Shown one piece after another: positions 1-5,735 of a DNA stretch of 13,263 nt (position 1 is its first letter; the number at the start of each line of letters is the position of its first letter). The position numbers and the translations under genes are program-made. Under the pieces are notes generated by a model that saw nothing but the letters and a program-made list of their open reading frames with translations, was not told the origin of the DNA and did no database searches. This DNA comes from Anaerolineales bacterium (lineage in GTDB: Bacteria > Chloroflexota > Anaerolineae > Anaerolineales > Villigracilaceae). The stretch lies in contig JADLCG010000109.1 in NCBI GenBank assembly GCA_020847355.1, forward strand, positions 1-13,263. The letters run 5' to 3'.

Positions 1-2360
1 GTATCGCGGGCTTCAACTTCATATTTCTCGATATGCACTGAAGTGAAGCGGTCTTCCTGCACTAATCTTTCAGAGAGCAAGATCGCGTCTTCAAAGTTGC
101 CGCCTTCCCATGAGAGGAAAGCCACGACTACATTTTGACCCAGCGCCAACTTGCCGGCATCCGTAGAAGATGAATCGGCGATGATATCGCCCTTCTTGAT
201 CATTTGTCCTTTGACTACGGACGGGCGTTGATCAATGCACGTGCTTTGATTGGAACGTTGATATTTCCGCAATTGATAAACGCGGTTGCCGCTACGCTTC
301 TCTTTGACGGTGATAGTTGATCCGGTTACCGAGACGACTTCGCCATCCGCTTCAGCTAAAACAACCTGCCCTGAATCTAATGCGGCATGACCTTCCATTC
401 CGGTTGAGACGAGCGGTTCTTCCGGGCGAACTAAAGGCACGGCTTGCGCCATCATGTTCGAGCCCATCAAGGCGCGGTTAGCGTCGTCATGTTCCAAGAA
501 TGGGATGAGCGCGGCGCTGATCCCCACCACTTGATGCGGAGCGACGTCCATATAATCAATCGTATCCGGGTTGGAGAAGATAAAGCCGGAATGGTAACGG
601 CAGGAAATTCTCTCGCGGGTGAATTCTTTCTTTTCGGTAAGCACGGCATTCGCCTGCGCGATCGTATATTTATCTTCCGCGTCGGCGGAGAGATAATCAA
701 TCGTCTCAGAGACGAAAGGCACAATGGCTATATCCGCTCCAGTTTTGGCGAGTCTTTTCGCGGTCTTTGAATCAATCTCAGTTCCAGCCTTGAATAAGAG
801 TTCTTCAGACTTGGGGTCGTACACGTCTTCGCGTAAAGTGCGTCCTTCCAAGCGTTCATCGTCCGCTGGGAGGGTTTTGTAAACTTTTCGATATGGGGTT
901 TCAATAAAACCGTATTCGTTGACGCGCGCGAAGGAGGCTAAACGACCGATCAAACCAATGTTTGGACCTTCAGGCGTTTCGATTGGGCAGATGCGTCCAT
1001 AGTGGGAGTGATGCACATCGCGGACATCGAAGCCGGCGCGTTCGCGGCGCAGACCGCCAGGTCCCAAAGCGGAGAGCGTGCGTTTGTGACGTAGTTCGGT
1101 CAACGGGTTGGTTTGATCCATAAACTGCGAGAGTTGTGAAGAACCGAAGAATTCGCGCAAAGCCGCAACGACGGGGCGAATGTTGACTAAAGATACCGGC
1201 GAGAGTTGCTCTTGATCGCGGATGGACATGCGTTCTTTAATCACGCGCTCCATGCGGCGGAGACCAATGCGTAGTTTATTTTGGATCAACTCACCCACTG
1301 TTTTGACGCGGCGATTGCCGAGATGATCAATATCATCCGGCTTCTCAGTCCCGTTATTGATTTGAATCATGCGGCGAATCAAACGAATCACATCGTTCTT
1401 AGCGATTGTGCGATGCGGGATCGGGATGTTCAAATCTAACTTTTGATTCAATTTATAGCGACCGACGCGCTCCAAATCATAATGGCGTTGGTCAAATAGT
1501 TGTTCTTCCAAGAACTGGCGGGCGTTATCCAGCGTAGCCGGATCGCCTGGGCGCATTTTCTTGAAGAATTCGATCAAAGCGGCTTCGGCGATAGTTTGGT
1601 GCGATAAATCCCAATCCGGTTCTTGCTTTAAGGTAGAAGCGATGAACAAGCGGTCTGGATTGTTATCTACATCCTTAAAGATGGAGAGGATTTCTTCATC
1701 GCTACCGGTTTTGATTGGAGAATCTTTCAGCCCATCGCTGATGGCGGCAAGCGCGCGCAAAAATACCGTGATCGGAACGGTGCGCTTGCGATTAAATTTC
1801 AAAATGATGTAATCCGATTTGCGCGTTTCAAATTCCATCCACGCGCCGCGATCCGGAATCAACTTCGCCATGGCTAACGGGCGACCTGTGGCGCGGTCAG
1901 ACGGGGCTTCAAAGTAAACGCCCGGAGAACGGATTAATTGAGAAACGACAACGCGCTCAGTGCCGTTGACGATGAAGGTGCCTTTATCCGTCATCTCTGG
2001 GAAATCGCCCAAGAAGATGTCTTGCTTGATCGGCTCGGGCACATCGGGACCCGCCAACAAAACTGAAACATACAATGGGCTGGCGTAGGTTAGATCGCGC
2101 TCGACGCATTCCTCAATAGTATGCTTGGGTTCGCCAAACCAATATTTCAGCCCCCACTGTTGCGATTCGGGACCGCGGCTTGGGAAAAATAATTTCATCC
2201 CCTTGTTGTAAGACTCAATCGGCGAAACCTCATGGAAGAGGTCGCCTAAGCCTTCTCTTTTTAATCGTTCAAAAGAATCAAGTTGGATTTCAATTAAGTT
2301 GGGTAGGTCTAAATTAACTGGGATACGCGCGTAACTCTTACGGGGCAAAGAAGATGCCAT
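1..2360 (-). CDS. rpoB: DNA-directed RNA polymerase subunit beta, N-terminal 786 residues (runs off the window)
   Basis: RpoB forms one pincer of RNA polymerase and contributes to the active centre and the rifampicin pocket. The frame is open without a stop from the ATG at 2360 to the window edge. It is led by an AGGAG at 2367-2371, six bases before the ATG. Seen in the translation: the start MASSLPRKSYARIPVNLDLP; a rifampicin-region stretch with GSSQLSQFMDQ, then HKRTLSALGPGGL at residues 425-437; the HYGRICPIETPEGPNIGLI block; FLEHDDANRALMGSNM; and NFEDAILLSER, whose E-D pair corresponds to E. coli E813/D814 near the catalytic metal. Compared with E. coli it lacks the large N-terminal insertion, since residue 428 here aligns with 529 there. 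It has about 52 extra residues between PYRKV and YLSA (roughly 494-555). The position of E. coli R529 is Thr. Family assignment is certain; rpoC would be expected beyond the window edge. Confidence 0.98.
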   Translation of the reverse strand, partial: MASSLPRKSYARIPVNLDLPNLIEIQLDSFERLKREGLGDLFHEVSPIESYNKGMKLFFPSRGPESQQWGLKYWFGEPKHTIEECVERDLTYASPLYVSVLLAGPDVPEPIKQDIFLGDFPEMTDKGTFIVNGTERVVVSQLIRSPGVYFEAPSDRATGRPLAMAKLIPDRGAWMEFETRKSDYIILKFNRKRTVPITVFLRALAAISDGLKDSPIKTGSDEEILSIFKDVDNNPDRLFIASTLKQEPDWDLSHQTIAEAALIEFFKKMRPGDPATLDNARQFLEEQLFDQRHYDLERVGRYKLNQKLDLNIPIPHRTIAKNDVIRLIRRMIQINNGTEKPDDIDHLGNRRVKTVGELIQNKLRIGLRRMERVIKERMSIRDQEQLSPVSLVNIRPVVAALREFFGSSQLSQFMDQTNPLTELRHKRTLSALGPGGLRRERAGFDVRDVHHSHYGRICPIETPEGPNIGLIGRLASFARVNEYGFIETPYRKVYKTLPADDERLEGRTLREDVYDPKSEELLFKAGTEIDSKTAKRLAKTGADIAIVPFVSETIDYLSADAEDKYTIAQANAVLTEKKEFTRERISCRYHSGFIFSNPDTIDYMDVAPHQVVGISAALIPFLEHDDANRALMGSNMMAQAVPLVRPEEPLVSTGMEGHAALDSGQVVLAEADGEVVSVTGSTITVKEKRSGNRVYQLRKYQRSNQSTCIDQRPSVVKGQMIKKGDIIADSSSTDAGKLALGQNVVVAFLSWEGGNFEDAILLSERLVQEDRFTSVHIEKYEVEARD

Positions 2361-2401
2361 TCTTCTCTCCTGACTCAATATGGCTTTGAATAACAGTTTA
2401 T

Positions 2402-2417
2402 CTGTCCTAATAGACAG
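2402..2417 (-). promoter_or_regulatory. Small stem-loop at the 5' end of the rpoB leader
   Basis: The minus strand reads CTGTC-TATTAG-GACAG, a 5-bp stem with a 6-base loop a few bases after the predicted transcription start. It is too short and lacks a T-tract, so it is not a terminator. It could protect the 5' end of the transcript or be a protein site, but nothing in the sequence decides this. Confidence 0.35.
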
Positions 2418-2426
2418 CGACCTAAC

Positions 2427-2455
2427 ATTATATCTATACGACTAAAAAAAGTCAA
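2427..2455 (-). promoter_or_regulatory. Sigma70-type promoter of rpoB
   Basis: On the minus strand TTGACT (2455-2450) is followed by a 17-base spacer and a perfect TATAAT (2432-2427). The predicted start is near 2421-2423, giving a leader of about 60 nt that ends in the AGGAG of rpoB. No promoter or ribosomal-protein gene lies directly upstream on this strand; instead the tRNA operon diverges. rpoB therefore seems to be transcribed from its own promoter here rather than by readthrough from rplL. Confidence 0.85.
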
Positions 2456-2493
2456 GACAAGTTACGAATTTAGTATTTGGTGAAAGTAATTTC

Positions 2494-2522
2494 TTGACAA
2501 GCGTTATAAGTACGTGTAAAAT
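2494..2522 (+). promoter_or_regulatory. Promoter of the tRNA-Phe/Gly/Cys operon
   Basis: TTGACA at 2494-2499, a 17-base spacer, and TAAAAT at 2517-2522 make a near-consensus promoter. The predicted start is near 2529, about 22 nt before tRNA-Phe. It points away from the rpoB promoter, with the two -35 boxes about 40 bp apart. Confidence 0.85.
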
Positions 2523-2550
2523 CACGGACGCTTAACCAAGAAATACTCTA

Positions 2551-2623
2551 GCCGAGATAGCTCAGTTGGTAGAGCACGCGACTGAAAATCGCGGTGTCCC
2601 CAGTTCGATCCTGGGTCTCGGCA
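2551..2623 (+). tRNA. tRNA-Phe (GAA)
   Basis: Full cloverleaf of 73 nt. The acceptor arm GCCGAGA pairs with TCTCGGC, and the discriminator is A. The D arm is GCTC/GAGC, the anticodon stem CGCGA/TCGCG with loop CTGAAAA (anticodon GAA at 2584-2586), and the T arm CCCAG-TTCGATC-CTGGG. CCA is not encoded, so a CCA-adding enzyme is required. It is the first gene of a three-tRNA operon. The spacer to the next tRNA has a short CACC/GGTG hairpin (2629-2632 with 2643-2646) around an A-rich loop, possibly a processing feature. Confidence 0.97.
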
Positions 2624-2654
2624 CTCTTCACCACAAAAAAAAGGTGTAAGAAAC

Positions 2655-2726
<72 letters not shown>

Positions 2727-2734
2727 CAACAAAC

Positions 2735-2774
2735 AGGGATTGCAGATTGACGAAAGTTCCAGTTTGCAATCCCT
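2735..2774 (+). repeat. Inverted repeat (hairpin) in the tRNA-Gly/tRNA-Cys spacer
   Basis: AGGGATTGCA at 2735-2744 is perfectly complementary to TGCAATCCCT at 2765-2774, with a 20-base loop. Weaker pairing extends outward (AACA with TTGTT). A loosely T-rich run (TATTGTTTTG) follows, so it could be a weak or partial terminator, or an RNase-processing signal that separates the two tRNAs. Confidence 0.6.
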
Positions 2775-2794
2775 ATTGTTTTGAAATACGCATT

Positions 2795-2866
2795 GGCGTC
2801 GTGGCCAAGTGGTAAGGCGAGGGTCTGCAAAACCCTTATTCACGGGTTCGAATCCCGTCGACGCCT
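2795..2866 (+). tRNA. tRNA-Cys (GCA)
   Basis: Cloverleaf of 72 nt. The acceptor arm GGCGTCG pairs with CGACGCC and the discriminator is T, as expected for tRNA-Cys. The anticodon stem is AGGGT/ACCCT with loop CTGCAAA (anticodon GCA at 2827-2829), and the T arm is CGGGT-TCGAATC-CCG-type. CCA is not encoded. It is the last gene of the operon, eight bases before the terminator. Confidence 0.96.
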
Positions 2867-2873
2867 CTAATCT

Positions 2874-2905
2874 AAAAACTCACCCATAACGGGTGAGTTT
2901 TTATT
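2874..2905 (+). terminator. Bidirectional intrinsic terminator between the tRNA operon and tyrS
   Basis: ACTCACCC (2878-2885), loop ATAAC, GGGTGAGT (2891-2898). The stem is flanked by an A-run on the left and a T-run on the right, so it works in either direction. It ends the plus-strand tRNA transcript and can also stop the minus-strand tyrS transcript, whose stop codon is at 2992-2994. Confidence 0.88.
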
Positions 2906-2965
2906 TATCCAAATTATTTACTCAGCTTACGCGCTTTATTCATACCGCAACATCTATATTGCCCG

Positions 2966-2991
2966 ATACTGTAAGATAAATCTTGCAGTAT
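2966..2991 (-). repeat. Imperfect palindrome directly after the tyrS stop codon
   Basis: ATACTG-T-AAGAT and ATCTT-G-CAGTAT face each other almost without a loop, with one internal mismatch. It abuts the tyrS stop. No T-run follows on the minus strand, so it is probably a 3'-end stabilising hairpin or chance rather than a terminator. Confidence 0.4.
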
Positions 2992-4203
2992 TTACTTAAC
3001 GCGCAAGAAACGGCGCTTCCCCACTTGTAAAACTCCGGGATGTGGAAAAGGAATATCGCCGCGTTCTAACGTTTCGCCATCTAAACGCACGCCTTTTTGA
3101 TCAAACAAGCGACGGGCTTCGCCTTTACTGGCGGAGAGTTTTGCGTCCAGGATCACATCCAACACTGTTTGCCCAGCTTTCAAAGCATATTCAGGGATGT
3201 CATCCGGCGTTTCTTTTTTCTGAAAAGTCTTGATGAAGTTCTCCTGCGCCGCTTCAGCTTGCGCATCGTCGTAGAAAATGCCGGTGATTTCAAACGCCAT
3301 CTGCATCTTGGCGTCGCGCGGGTGTAAAGCGCCAGAAGCGACAGAACTCTCCAAGGTCTCGATCTGGCTCGGGGTCCAGCGCGAAGCGAGGCGCAAATAA
3401 ACGCCCACAGCCGAATCCGGCACAGACATCAACTTCCCAAACATATCATTCGCGCCGGTATTGATCGGCACGATATTGCCGGTGGATTTTGACATGCGTT
3501 GAACGCCATCGGTGCCGGGCAAAATGGCGGTGACAATGCCCACCAAAGGTTTTTGACCTAAAGCTTCCTGCAATTTTCTGCCAGCGACAATGATATTGAA
3601 TAACTGATCCGAGCCGCCGACTTGCACGTCAGTTTCCATGGCTACGGCGTCGTAGCCTTGCATAAGCGCGTAAAAAGTTTCGTGCAGATAGATCGGTTCG
3701 CTTTTATCCAGCCGTTTTGAAAAATTTTCGCGGGCTAAAAATTGTTGAATGGTGAAGTTTTGACCGAGGCGAATCAAATCCAATAAAGTTAATTTTGAAA
3801 GCCATTCGCCGTTATAACGGATAATAGTTTTCTCGCGGTCGAGGACGCGAAAAGCCTGATCGGTGTAGGTGCGCGCGTTTTCAGCGACCTGCTCTTCGGT
3901 GAGGATGGGGCGGGCTTTATTTTTATCCGAAGGATCGCCGACCAACGCCGTGTAACTCCCAATCAAGAAAGTGACCTGATGTCCTAAATCCTGAAATTGG
4001 CGAAGTTTGCGCATCGAGATCGTATGTCCAAGATGCAAATCCGTTGAGGTGGGATCGTACCCGCAATATACATTTAACGGGCGTCCGGTTTTCTCAGAGA
4101 GAACTAAACGCTCGCGCAGTTCTGCCGCCATAGCTTTCTTTAGTTCTTCGTCGCCATATTCAGCGCCTTGCATCAATAATTCAACTTGTTCTTCGATGTT
4201 CAT
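2992..4203 (-). CDS. tyrS: Tyrosine--tRNA ligase (TyrRS)
   Basis: This cytoplasmic class I synthetase charges tRNA-Tyr with tyrosine. The protein has 403 residues. The ATG at 4203 was chosen because GGAGG lies six bases upstream; a reading starting nine codons earlier has no room for that site. Visible signatures are HLGH at 57-60 (HIGH motif), YALMQGYD at 178-185 (the family's tyrosine-binding Y-x-x-Q-x-x-D), GGSDQLFNI near 197-205, RMSKS at 236-240 (KMSKS loop), and a C-terminal S4-like RNA-binding domain from about 345 (RLFDQKGVRLDGE). The MSKS loop marks it as the TyrZ-like subfamily. A dedicated promoter and a leader with a Tyr-rich mini-ORF and terminator precede it (4223-4369), pointing to feedback by charged tRNA-Tyr. 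It converges with the tRNA operon. Confidence 0.97.
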   Translation of the reverse strand: MNIEEQVELLMQGAEYGDEELKKAMAAELRERLVLSEKTGRPLNVYCGYDPTSTDLHLGHTISMRKLRQFQDLGHQVTFLIGSYTALVGDPSDKNKARPILTEEQVAENARTYTDQAFRVLDREKTIIRYNGEWLSKLTLLDLIRLGQNFTIQQFLARENFSKRLDKSEPIYLHETFYALMQGYDAVAMETDVQVGGSDQLFNIIVAGRKLQEALGQKPLVGIVTAILPGTDGVQRMSKSTGNIVPINTGANDMFGKLMSVPDSAVGVYLRLASRWTPSQIETLESSVASGALHPRDAKMQMAFEITGIFYDDAQAEAAQENFIKTFQKKETPDDIPEYALKAGQTVLDVILDAKLSASKGEARRLFDQKGVRLDGETLERGDIPFPHPGVLQVGKRRFLRVK

Positions 4204-4213
4204 GGACATCCTC

Positions 4214-4238
4214 CAAATAAAAACTGACAAATAAAAAC
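4214..4238 (-). repeat. 11-bp direct repeat spanning the terminator tail and tyrS ribosome binding site
   Basis: CAAATAAAAAC (plus strand) occurs at 4214-4224 and again at 4228-4238, separated by TGA. On the tyrS transcript this duplicates the U-tract (GUUUUUAUUUG) that follows the terminator stem. The second copy runs into the GGAGG site. Confidence 0.7.
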
Positions 4239-4260
4239 GCGCCCGCGATGAGGGCGCGTT
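4223..4260 (-). terminator. Intrinsic terminator (attenuator) in the tyrS leader
   Basis: On the minus strand ACGCGCCC (4259-4252), a 7-base loop, and GGGCGCGT (4244-4237) form a perfect 8-bp GC-rich stem followed by TTTTTATTT. It lies about 35 nt before the tyrS ATG and downstream of the predicted tyrS promoter. It must therefore be read through for tyrS to be expressed, which is the arrangement of an attenuator. It would also stop readthrough from the upstream lipoprotein gene. Confidence 0.88.
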
Positions 4261-4274
4261 CTATAGCACACCAC

Positions 4275-4296
4275 CGCCAAATGTTATGGATTGGCG
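4275..4296 (-). promoter_or_regulatory. Leader hairpin 1:2 (putative anti-antiterminator)
   Basis: The transcript carries CGCCAA (4296-4291) and TTGGCG (4280-4275), a perfect 6-bp stem whose 10-base loop contains the leader-peptide stop codon. The 5' arm begins at the last base of the fourth Tyr codon, so a ribosome stalled on the Tyr codons would cover it. The freed downstream arm plus following bases (GGCGGUGGU, 4278-4270) can pair imperfectly with the 5' half of the terminator (ACGCGCC, 4259-4253), giving a plausible but weak antiterminator. Confidence 0.6.
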
Positions 4297-4334
4297 TAAT
4301 AATAGTAGCGAACAAAGCAATGGATTGCAAACAT
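4284..4334 (-). CDS. Tyrosine-rich leader peptide of tyrS (16 aa), attenuation ORF
   Basis: The ORF reads MFAIHCFVRYYYYANP and stops with TAA. Codons 10-13 (4307-4296) are TAC TAT TAT TAC, four consecutive Tyr codons directly upstream of the gene that charges tRNA-Tyr. Its ATG lies six bases after the -10 box, at the expected transcription start, so there is no room for a ribosome binding site and initiation would be leaderless. Ribosome position would choose between the downstream structures. Stalling on uncharged tRNA-Tyr masks arm 1 (4296-4291). Reaching the stop codon places the ribosome over arm 2 and leaves the terminator at 4259-4237 free. This is the logic known from trpL, hisL and the pheST leader of E. 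coli. The function is inferred from architecture. The alternative is that four Tyr codons arose here by chance, which I think unlikely given their location. Confidence 0.82.
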   Translation of the reverse strand: MFAIHCFVRYYYYANP

Positions 4335-4340
4335 GCGGTT

Positions 4341-4369
4341 ATTATACAACAAGAAATTTATTGCGCCAA
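4341..4369 (-). promoter_or_regulatory. Promoter of the tyrS leader/tyrS unit
   Basis: On the minus strand TTGGCG (4369-4364), a 17-base spacer, and a perfect TATAAT (4346-4341). The -35 box overlaps the last codons of the lipoprotein gene. The expected start is about 4334, coinciding with the A of the leader-peptide ATG, and gives a leader of about 131 nt. Confidence 0.82.
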
Positions 4370-5041
4370 ATTAAAGGTAAAACTCCAGGGACCTTTCACG
4401 GTAAAAAATTCGTCGCTGTAAACCAGTTCTTCGGCTTGTTGTTGAGTCATCTCTGGCGGGTAGTTAACAATGCTCATTTTTTCCACGCCGTCCACTGCGG
4501 CGCAATCCAGCGTAATGCCAATGCCGCGCTCTAATAAAGCTTGTTGAATTTTCGGCATATAGACTGAGCAGTACTCCCCTTCCCGCGGAACGGCGCCAAA
4601 AGAATCAATGGTGATAGTCGCGTTGGTTAGGTCCGCATCCGGCGGGACGACAAAAGTCAACGTATCGCATCTCTGCCCGGGCTGTCCGTTTGCCGCGTCC
4701 TGAATGCTAATCAAAGTTGTTCCGTAAATATCTAAAACCACGCCGGCATAACTTAAATTTGCCGCGTAAATTGACCAATCCGAAGCGTCGGGCAAGGTGT
4801 AACACACGTCCGCATTGACGTTCTTACCGTCCATCCAAGCGCGATCAATCTTCACGACAAAGCCATTGGAAGTTTGGTTAGGCGCTTGAATATCCGCTTG
4901 CGCAGTTGGATAAGAGGCTGGGTCAATAAAGGCAGTCGGCGCGACGTCAAAAAACTCCGGCAAAATGGGCGGCGTGGGCTTCGCCGGCTGGCAAGCCGCC
5001 AGCGTCAAACTAAGGATGAAAAAAAGAGTTATGCGCTTCAT
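4358..5041 (-). CDS. Putative secreted lipoprotein of unknown function
   Basis: I do not recognise the family. The 227-residue protein starts with a lipoprotein signal peptide: MKR, a hydrophobic core, then LAAC with the lipid-bearing Cys at 17. A Pro/Thr/Ala-rich linker (18-50) leads to a mostly beta-looking domain (about 58-227) with four cysteines (80, 125, 158, 180) that could form two disulfides outside the membrane. The ATG at 5041 was preferred over one 18 codons earlier because it places the signal peptide at the N-terminus and has GGAG ten bases upstream. Phrases such as VKIDRAWMDGKNVNADVCYTLP suggest an Ig-like extracellular domain, but that is a guess. It lies immediately upstream of the tyrS promoter and diverges from the HNH gene. 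Lgt, encoded at 8153-8950, would be the enzyme that lipidates it. Confidence 0.85.
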   Translation of the reverse strand: MKRITLFFILSLTLAACQPAKPTPPILPEFFDVAPTAFIDPASYPTAQADIQAPNQTSNGFVVKIDRAWMDGKNVNADVCYTLPDASDWSIYAANLSYAGVVLDIYGTTLISIQDAANGQPGQRCDTLTFVVPPDADLTNATITIDSFGAVPREGEYCSVYMPKIQQALLERGIGITLDCAAVDGVEKMSIVNYPPEMTQQQAEELVYSDEFFTVKGPWSFTFNLAQ

Positions 5042-5082
5042 GTGAGATTTTCTCCTTTGGGACACATTTTCTATTTGGATAA

Positions 5083-5139
5083 AGTGGCGCTTCACGCGCC
5101 GCTGAAAGCTGGACAGTCCAATTGAGTTAATCCAACTCC
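5083..5139. repeat. Cluster of short inverted repeats between the lipoprotein and HNH genes
   Basis: Three small inverted repeats lie close together: GGCGC-TTCAC-GCGCC, then TGGAC-A-GTCCA, then GAGTT-AATCC-AACTC. They lie in the 183-bp divergent intergenic region, on the side of the lipoprotein start. I find no convincing promoter for the lipoprotein gene here. The repeats could be operator sites or RNA hairpins in the lipoprotein leader. Confidence 0.35.
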
Positions 5140-5179
5140 CGGCATTTTCTGCAACGAATCCTCAACCAGCTATGCGCGT

Positions 5180-5204
5180 CACTTTAGAGAAGTGGCAGTA
5201 TAAT
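5180..5204 (+). promoter_or_regulatory. Promoter of the HNH gene with an embedded inverted repeat
   Basis: A perfect TATAAT lies at 5199-5204, about 20 bases before the ATG, but the -35 region (GCGTCA at 17-bp spacing) is poor. The spacer holds CACTT-TAGAG-AAGTG (5180-5194), an inverted repeat of the size of a repressor or activator site. A weak -35 with a site in the spacer fits a regulated promoter, but this is inference. Confidence 0.5.
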
Positions 5205-5224
5205 CTTGCAATTGCGGAGACCTT

Positions 5225-5728
5225 ATGCACGAACTCGTGCTTGTGCTAAATGCAAACTTTGAGCCAATTCATGTCTGCTCAACGCGCAGAGCAATCGGTT
5301 TAATCCTCTCAGGCAAAGCCGGAATGGTCGCCAATGGACGCGGACACATTCGTACCGTCTCGCAACTCCTGCCGCGACCGTCAGTCATCCGACTTGCGCT
5401 TCAAATCCATAAGCCGCGCCTGCGCGTCAAGTTATCGCGTCGTGAAATTTTTCGCCGCGACAATTATACCTGTCAGTATTGCGGGAAACGCGAAGGAAAC
5501 TTAACGCTCGATCACGTTATACCGCGTCACTTGGGCGGGCAACAGACCTGGACCAACGTGGTGACAGCTTGCGCCGCTTGTAATCATCGCAAAGGGGGCG
5601 GAAAGGTGGAAGAAGTTCACATGCGTTTGTTACACATTCCCAAAGAGCCGCCCGCCAACGCTGTGTACATCTTCGGCAGACATCTCAACGATAATTTAGA
5701 ATGGGAGCCTTATATTACCGGTTGGTAA
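5225..5728 (+). CDS. HNH endonuclease domain protein
   Basis: This is a 167-residue metal-dependent nuclease of the HNH family, in a compact stand-alone form seen in many bacteria and of unsettled role. The N-terminal part (1-70) is a small conserved domain (VLNANFEPIHVCSTRRA). The nuclease core has two zinc-type pairs, CQYC at 83-86 and CAAC at 116-119. LDHVIP at 95-100 carries the first His (97), Asn111 is in TNVV, and NHRKGG is at 120-125. All expected catalytic residues are present, so it looks active. The ATG follows GGAG by five bases. It is monocistronic, divergent from the lipoprotein gene, and its stop is seven bases from the stop of the convergent permease gene with no terminator between them. 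No methylase or phage gene is nearby, which argues against a restriction or homing role. Confidence 0.92.
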   Translation: MHELVLVLNANFEPIHVCSTRRAIGLILSGKAGMVANGRGHIRTVSQLLPRPSVIRLALQIHKPRLRVKLSRREIFRRDNYTCQYCGKREGNLTLDHVIPRHLGGQQTWTNVVTACAACNHRKGGGKVEEVHMRLLHIPKEPPANAVYIFGRHLNDNLEWEPYITGW

Positions 5729-5735
5729 TCGTCAA

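Noticed and set aside
444..1812. Open frames on either strand inside rpoB (for example 444-770 plus, 467-724 minus)
   Set aside because: The rpoB frame is continuous and carries family signatures throughout; the others are shadows without recognisable content or ribosome binding sites.
2747..2779. Separate promoter for tRNA-Cys (TTGACG ... TATTGT)
   Set aside because: The spacing would be 21 bases and both boxes fall within the inverted repeat; transcription from 2494-2522 is enough.
4204..4230. Upstream start of tyrS adding nine residues
   Set aside because: GGAGG lies inside this stretch and is correctly spaced only for the ATG at 4203; the attenuator repeat also overlaps it.
4204..4334. 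T-box riboswitch upstream of tyrS
   Set aside because: The leader is only about 130 nt. It has no AGGGTGG-type T-box sequence and no Stem I-like region, whereas the Tyr codon run with alternative hairpins fits a leader-peptide attenuator.
5042..5095. Upstream start of the lipoprotein gene adding 18 residues
   Set aside because: It would bury the signal peptide behind a charged segment, and the ATG at 5041 has GGAG at a usable distance.
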